Below are positions 58,627-64,000 of a stretch of DNA of 64,000 bases, piece by piece. Location: NCBI GenBank assembly GCA_964030475.1, contig CAXIPT010000057.1:45857-109856 (forward strand). The letters run 5' to 3'. The notes under the pieces are model-generated. The model ran no database searches and was not told the origin of the DNA. It saw only the letters and a program-made list of their open reading frames with translations. A program made the translations under genes and the position numbers. Within the stretch, counting starts at the first letter, position 1, and each line of letters begins with the position of its first letter. Source of the stretch: Tethya wilhelma (lineage: Eukaryota; Porifera; Demospongiae; Tethyida; Tethyidae).

Positions 58627-58651
<25 letters not shown>
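58627..58651. repeat. (TG)n microsatellite
   Basis: Thirteen or so TG units truncate the pogo-like reading frame. Confidence 0.9.
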
Positions 58652-58657
<6 letters not shown>

Positions 58658-58851
58658 ATGTTTCTGTCATCTAACAGATCTCCACAATTTGCAGTGCACA
58701 TGTATATCATTAAACGGATGGAGATAGTACATGTGGCGACACCTTGTTCTTCTATAAGCTCATGAATTGCTCATATTGGTCCTGAACAAGCAGAAATGAA
58801 TTTCTGTTGATAGATGCAAGTTGTAGGGCAAACAGCAGCAAATCTAGGTAC

Positions 58852-59082
58852 ACAAGTAAAAAAAAAAACATTGGAAATGTAATGAGACATAGGAATGGCC
58901 AAATCGTAAAAAGAAGGCAAACAAGATGGAATGGCTGTCTGAGTGTGCGCAGAATTCTTCCTATGTTGGCTGCATGTAGTACTCTCTTTCCATGTTGAGT
59001 CCCTCATGTTGCCCATAGGAATAATTCTTTACACACTCTGCCAGCCATTCCATCTTGTTTGCCTTCATTTTACGATTTGGCC
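58852..59082. mobile_element. ACAAGT foldback MITE truncated at an N
   Basis: The left arm and most of the right arm are present. The sequence stops at the N at 59083, within the right arm. Confidence 0.85.
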
Positions 59083-59083
59083 N

Positions 59084-59701
59084 CCTGACATAGTTCAAAA
59101 TCTGTACACTACTTTGTAAACTTGAAGTGTACAAGTTAGGATATTCTTGGAAACTGACATGTTTCTTGCTGTGTTAGAAGCTGATTCTTGAACTTGGTTT
59201 CTTCCGGGACAGTCGCTTTTGCCATCAGTTTTTAGCACCTCATCGAGTATCTAGATACAAGGCGAAAAGCGCCTCCTCCATATGGCCGCCATTAATTTCC
59301 ATACTCATGCACAATACATTAGCTTCTAGGAAATTCGAATTGACGACACACAAAAGTGTGCATTATTTGGAATTTAAATGCTAGTGCCTGGAACTATTTT
59401 GTGATACCTGGTTGCTCTTCTAATCTTAAGAGATGAATCAGGACTTTGATTATTCCCAGTACGGTATTACTGGGTACACAGGAATGGCACAGATGCCCCA
59501 TTAACGCAATACAAATATTCACGCGAATAACTCTGCAAAAACTGAGCACTTGGCACTGAAAGGCTTCTCAAGCTCCTATTTAACTCAAGAATCAGCTTCT
59601 AAAAGTGAGCGGTCTCTGAGAAAAGCCTTGCTAACGTAGAAGAAAGAAGAAAAAGAAGAAGAAGGAGAAAATTGGAGGTTTGGCATAGTTTATTTTGGTA
59701 C
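59084..59701 (-). repeat. Second copy of the block at 51957-52572
   Basis: It starts directly after the N and matches 51957-52572 nearly base for base, then continues with authentic Rep-1 sequence where the other copy diverges. Confidence 0.9.
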
Positions 59702-59754
59702 TTTAGTGATGGTTTTAGGCCATGTTTTTAGGCTTGTTAGAAAGAGAATGAACG

Positions 59755-59935
59755 AATATACTTGTCTCCAGTCGCTTTTGGCATCGGTTTTTCATGTCTC
59801 TCGTCCAGTCGCTAGATACAAGACAGAAAGCGCCTTCTCCGTATGGCCGCCATTAATTTCTAAACTCATGCATATTCATGAATACTTGGGAATTCAAGTT
59901 AATGACCCTTTCCACATAGCGTTATTTGGATACAG
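59755..59935 (-). repeat. Partial Rep-1, reverse
   Basis: It has the CTAGATACAAGACAGAAAGC block and the GCGTTATTTGGA end. Confidence 0.7.
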
Positions 59936-60151
59936 CTTATCTGACCAGTGAACTCTATCCACCTTTCTTCAATAACTATCTTGCTACTATTGAATAAGCA
60001 ACATAGCACTGAAAGCAACAAAGTTTTGTGATGCCAGGTCCTGCAAATTTAGTAAGCTAGCACTGGGACATGTATTGTCCAGTCAGACACGGTCACACAC
60101 TAATGCTCATGGCACAAACTCATTGATAGAATTATGAAAAAACGAGAGCAA

Positions 60152-60398
60152 ACAAGAATAAAAAACATTAAAACAGGTATGACCAAATCATAAAAAAGAA
60201 AGCAAACAAGTGGAATGGCTGTTAGAGTGTGTAAAGAATTCTTCCTGTGGGCAAAATGAAAGACTTGACATACTAAAAAGACTATTACATGCAGCCAATA
60301 AAAGGATTCTGCACACACTCTAACAGCCATAACACTTTCTTTTTTATGATTTTGCCATTCCTGTGTCTCATTACATTTTTAATGTTTTTTATTCTTGT
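60152..60398. mobile_element. ACAAG-family foldback MITE
   Basis: A hairpin with ACAAGAATAAAAAACATTAA ends, a diverged subfamily matching the half at 24659. Confidence 0.85.
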
Positions 60399-60599
60399 CA
60401 TAACATATAGAAAGGCAAGTAAATCTTATGATACAGCTCCTAGCTGCCTTCAAATGACTGAGATGTGTGTTTCACTTCAGTATCAAGCAGGCTACACACG
60501 GCTTACTCAGCAGCCCGGCTGCAGTCTGGGTTGCCAGACAGTAGCTAGTTACACACCAACTCAAATGTGATTTGTAGAATTACGTAAAAATAGGAACAA

Positions 60600-60856
60600 A
60601 CAAGTAAAAAAAATTGGAAATGTATTGGGACACAGCAATGGCTAAATCGTAAAAAGAACGCAAACAAGATGGAATGGCTATTAGAGTGTGTAAGGAATTC
60701 TTGTGGGCAAAATGACTCGAGAGGAGATTGTTTAGTAGAGCCCATAAAGGAAGAATTCCTTACACACTCTAATAGCCATTCCATCTTGTTTGCATTCTTT
60801 TTAAGATTTAGCCATTCCTGTGTCTCATTACATTTCCAATGTATTTTTTTACTTGT
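60600..60856. mobile_element. ACAAGT-family foldback MITE
   Basis: A 257-bp hairpin. The left flank (TCAAATGTGATTTGTAGAAT) belongs to the extended terminal sequence. Confidence 0.9.
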
Positions 60857-61334
60857 ATATAAAGGTTTATAGCAGGCTGGTACATGTGTTTCTTATACAA
60901 CAGCACATGAAGTTATCAAGAAATTGGGGAAGACCATGACCAACCTGTTCTAGAGTGGTAATCATCGTTAAGTATCAAGGATATTAGAAATTGCATATAA
61001 AAGAAATACATTATTGTTGGAGATAACAGTGTTTCACCACGGCACATGACAAGCACCCATCAAACGAAAGTCATTGCACTATTTTCAATACTATGCTGCT
61101 AAAAACAGAATACTAACTAATCATCTAGATGATTCGCAGTGCATAGCTGACCTCAAACCCTGTTTCATCCTTTCTACAAACTCCTAACAATTGTTTTCAT
61201 CTTTGCTCAAATTACACTGTACTGGCTTATAGAATACTTGAGGATAATTTGAAATTTTTATCATCATACAAAAAAGTGGTCCCAAAACATCTGCAACACC
61301 ATTATTCTGAAAACATCTCGAAGAAACCTGGTGG
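60857..61334. other. No gene seen
   Basis: Unassigned sequence. Confidence 0.55.
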
Positions 61335-62668
61335 TAAGAATAATTCACAAGTAGTAAAAATTTCTAAAAAAATTAGTGTAGGAATGGGCAGTGCAGTAAA
61401 AAGTATTGGAACAAGGCATGGTCTCAATTTCGGCACATGACTACTTCATTTTTATTCTTGATCCCATATGTGACCTGTCAAGGGAAAACGTGCCGGTTAG
61501 GAAAGTCTGCGAATTTTGAGTTAGCTGTTCCATGTACATCTAGGCCTTCCCGGGAAGCCCGTATCAAAATTTGATGCGCACAGATCAAGTAGTTTTCGAG
61601 ATATAGCTCTTGCAAGCAGCCCTGCCTCCACTCGTGGCTTCCTAGAAAAACAGTTGTAAAGTTGTTGCTAGGTAAACTATGGGCGGTCCGTATACTCTCC
61701 GTATCATAATTAGATCATGTACAGTACATGCTGAATATTACCACAGCCAACCATGTGGAGGCTAAAATTATTTAGTGAGAAGCAAGTAGCTAGGAAAGAA
61801 GACCCAGGAGACGGCTAATCGACTCAAGAAGGTAAGCGCTTGTGATAGATTCTAGGTACTGTAAGTTCCAAGAAGCCTCAAAATAACCGGTACGCGATCG
61901 CCGTACTGGGAGAGGCAATACCTACGGGTAGAAAGCTACTGTATGGAAGTGCTTGGATTAGACAAGCATGTACAAAGCTTTGTCTTACCTTTCTGTCTAT
62001 GTGCTGTGGCAAAATTTTGAGATTAGTCAGCTTATAAGCCAAAGAGAACACTAAATAACAATTCATTTTTAGTGGCAGCTGCCCTGCTCATAAATATTCG
62101 CTACGGTTTGTTGCACAGCATAGCAACTGTCCTCCGTGTTAGCAACTAAGTAAAAATGAACGAGGCTGACATTGCTGTCGATATCTCTGTAATAGAAGCA
62201 GCTCCACCCCTCAAATTTTGCATGGAGCATGCTGAGATGCAGCGCAGCGCAGCGCATCCGTGCAAGAAAAAAAAATTGCGCAAAAACGCGAATTAAACTA
62301 AAACCGCATTTTACTCCAAAAACAATTTCCTAACCGGCACGTTTTCCCTTGACAGGTCACATATATGCATTTTCAGTGTTGTGTTGCGATAATCTGTACA
62401 ATAGTAAGGTACTAGCTTATGATTATTGCATTAGTTCAAACTTCTCAGTATTACAAATATATAGCTAATCATTTGGCTACTGAAACAATGGAGTAAACTA
62501 TAACAGACAGGTACATAACTTAAACTGGACTGCCAGCAAAGAGTTGGGCATAAAAATGAAGTAGTCATGTGCCGAAATTGAGACCATGCCTTGTTCTTCC
62601 AATACTTTTTACCGCACTGCCCATTCCTACACTACTTATTTTTTTGAAATTTTTACTACTTGTTCGTT
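61335..62668. mobile_element. Foldback element whose arms enclose a TGTGACC transposon
   Basis: Arms 61335-61455 and 62547-62668 are inverted copies of each other (shared GTAGGAATGGGCAGTGC). The transposon 61469-62361 lies between them. A solo arm is at 20445. Confidence 0.75.
61469..62361. mobile_element. TGTGACC-family TIR transposon, TA target duplication
   Basis: It is 893 bp with ends TGTGACCTGTCAAGGGAAAA and the inverse, and TA at 61467-61468 and 62362-62363. It is a shorter relative of 12407-13903, in opposite orientation, and non-coding. Confidence 0.9.
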
Positions 62669-63367
62669 CACTTTTTCAACACTACAGTGTGGAGACTCAT
62701 TGTCAAAAACTGGTTAGTCCCTACAAAAAGCTTGAGTAGAGCTACATGCACTTCAGTATGCTAGAGGAAACTAATGCGCATGCGCATAAAATGCCACGTG
62801 CATGGATAATTAATGACCTTTGAACTCTACGCACAAAGATGGCTACATGGTAGTACATGAATTTATACACTAAGTTTCAAAGCTTTCTATTTGTGACCCA
62901 ATTTTGGAAAATCGACCAGATGTAGTAAAACTTTGTAGTAATCGGCGATTGTAGTATAATTCACAACGTGCGCGCGAAATTAATATTTTTGCACAAAAGG
63001 GGAGGGGCACACCTTGGCGAGCTGCAGACGTGATTTTGCGGGTAGGGCTGCTTCTATTGCTGAGATATAAGCGTTTGAATGCAGCTATGTCAGCCATGGC
63101 TAGCTTCTCTCCTGTTAGTACACGGGATTCGTTGCCATGTTCATTGATTAATTATTCTGATAAGTACATGATGCAGCTGCTGTTGTGCATCTCATTATAA
63201 TCTTGCATATTTAAAAAAACAATGCATTGTTCATAAACTAAACACTTCTAGCAGAAAGAAATCTCTTCTAGATGATCAGAAGATGGCCCACAATGTTGCA
63301 GAATCGCTGGGCTATGCCAGGAGCTGTTTATCTGTGCATAATAATGAATGAATGTTTTGTATATTGT
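62669..63367. other. No gene seen
   Basis: Unassigned. Positions 62885-62930 resemble 655-712 in inverse orientation. Confidence 0.55.
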
Positions 63368-63571
63368 GTATAATAAATTTGCAATGAAATTTGTGGGGGA
63401 AAGAAGCTAAGCGCTTCTTATTATGGGCAATAAGTATTAGCTAAACTATTTTCTACAGTTAGAATAGCTATAGATGCATGGCCTAACAGCCATTCTATCT
63501 TCTTTGTGTTCTTTTTACGATTTAGCCCCATTCCTGTGTCTCGTTACATTTCCAATGTTTTTTTTACTTGT
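63368..63571. repeat. Repeat shared with the window start, joined to half a MITE
   Basis: Positions 63368-63480 match 130-240. At 63481 the sequence jumps into the right arm of an ACAAGT MITE, ending ACTTGT at 63571. No N marks this junction. Confidence 0.8.
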
Positions 63572-63865
63572 TTGTTCTCATTTTTCCATAATTCTACAAA
63601 TCACATTTGAATTGGTATGTATAGCTGGCTACTGAGCTAGTAGTCTGGCAAGCCAGACTACTGAATGGCGGGCTGCTGAGTAAGTTGTGTAGCCTACTGA
63701 AGTGAAACACACATCTCCACATCTGAGTCATTTGGAGGCAGGAGCTGTATCATAAGATTTACTTGCCTTTCTATATGTTATGATAATCAAAGTCCTGATT
63801 CATCTCTTAAGAAGAGCAAGAGCATCCAGGTATCACAAAATAGTTCCAGGCAACTTGCATTTTAT

Positions 63866-64000
63866 TCCAAATAATGCACACTATTGTGTGGAAAGGGTCG
63901 TCAATTCGAATTTTCTAGAAGCTAATGAATTATGCATAAGTGTAGAAATTAATGGCGGCCATATGGAGGAGGCGCTTTTCGCCTTGTATCTAGCTACTCA
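63866..64000 (+). repeat. Rep-1 5' part, cut by the window edge
   Basis: It starts at ATTCCAAATAATGCACACTA and includes the GGCGGCCATATGGAGGAGGC block. Confidence 0.85.

Overview
The window reads as nuclear DNA of an animal. It is AT-rich, has short GT-AG introns, many microsatellites and no operons. Almost every recognisable protein belongs to a transposable element (TE) or a gene family expanded in early-branching metazoans. A sponge, or less likely a cnidarian, fits best; this is inferred from family content only, with no marker gene to prove it. Few reading frames over 100 codons are whole. Most are broken by stops, frameshifts and nested insertions, so much of the region is a TE graveyard with a few recent arrivals.

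Layout. 0-4.4 kb: a decayed HECT/UBX-like gene and a TA-flanked inverted-repeat transposon. 6.1-8.4 kb: a TA-TSD transposon abutting a hAT element with a frameshifted transposase. 8.9-16.2 kb: a DDE-type transposase with a SAP-like segment and zinc-binding motifs, an acidic 10-residue tandem repeat, a nested 1.5-kb transposon, a DUF6589-like fragment and, convergent on the other strand, a RecQ-like helicase fragment. This arrangement recalls Academ-type (AcademH) transposons. 16.2-20.2 kb: MITEs, a LINE fragment and a 1,092-bp inverted duplication that is probably a mis-oriented contig. 23.4-31.4 kb: two complementary halves of a second copy of the Academ-like transposase, split by repeats. 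31.6-34.7 kb: a P2X7-C-like pseudogene and a near-identical duplicate of the HECT-like gene. 36.4-40.6 kb: a DUF6589-like fragment and a spliced coiled-coil gene present in two partial copies. 41.0-47.9 kb: a large Mutator-like (MULE) element whose exons read MULE DDE domain, SWIM finger, basic region, CXXC finger and OTU protease. 48.3-50.9 kb: a nearly complete two-exon TNP2/CMC-like transposase on the minus strand. 51-59 kb: minisatellite, two Ty3/gypsy 5' ends, two pogo-like transposase pseudogenes and a 5-bp-TSD MITE. 59-64 kb: foldback MITEs and another TA-TSD transposon.

The window is stitched with single N characters at 17593, 20208, 24658, 27679, 34729, 52610 and 59083, and a longer N run at 39050-39136. 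Several coincide with duplicated flanks or half-hairpins. They look like collapsed scaffold gaps where haplotypes or foldback repeats broke the assembly, and the order and orientation of blocks should be treated with care.

The most interesting systems are the MULE-SWIM-CXXC-OTU element at 41-47.9 kb and the transposase plus antisense RecQ-like helicase at 8.9-16.2 kb. Both pair a cut-and-paste transposase with a chromatin-reading, deubiquitinating or DNA-unwinding partner.
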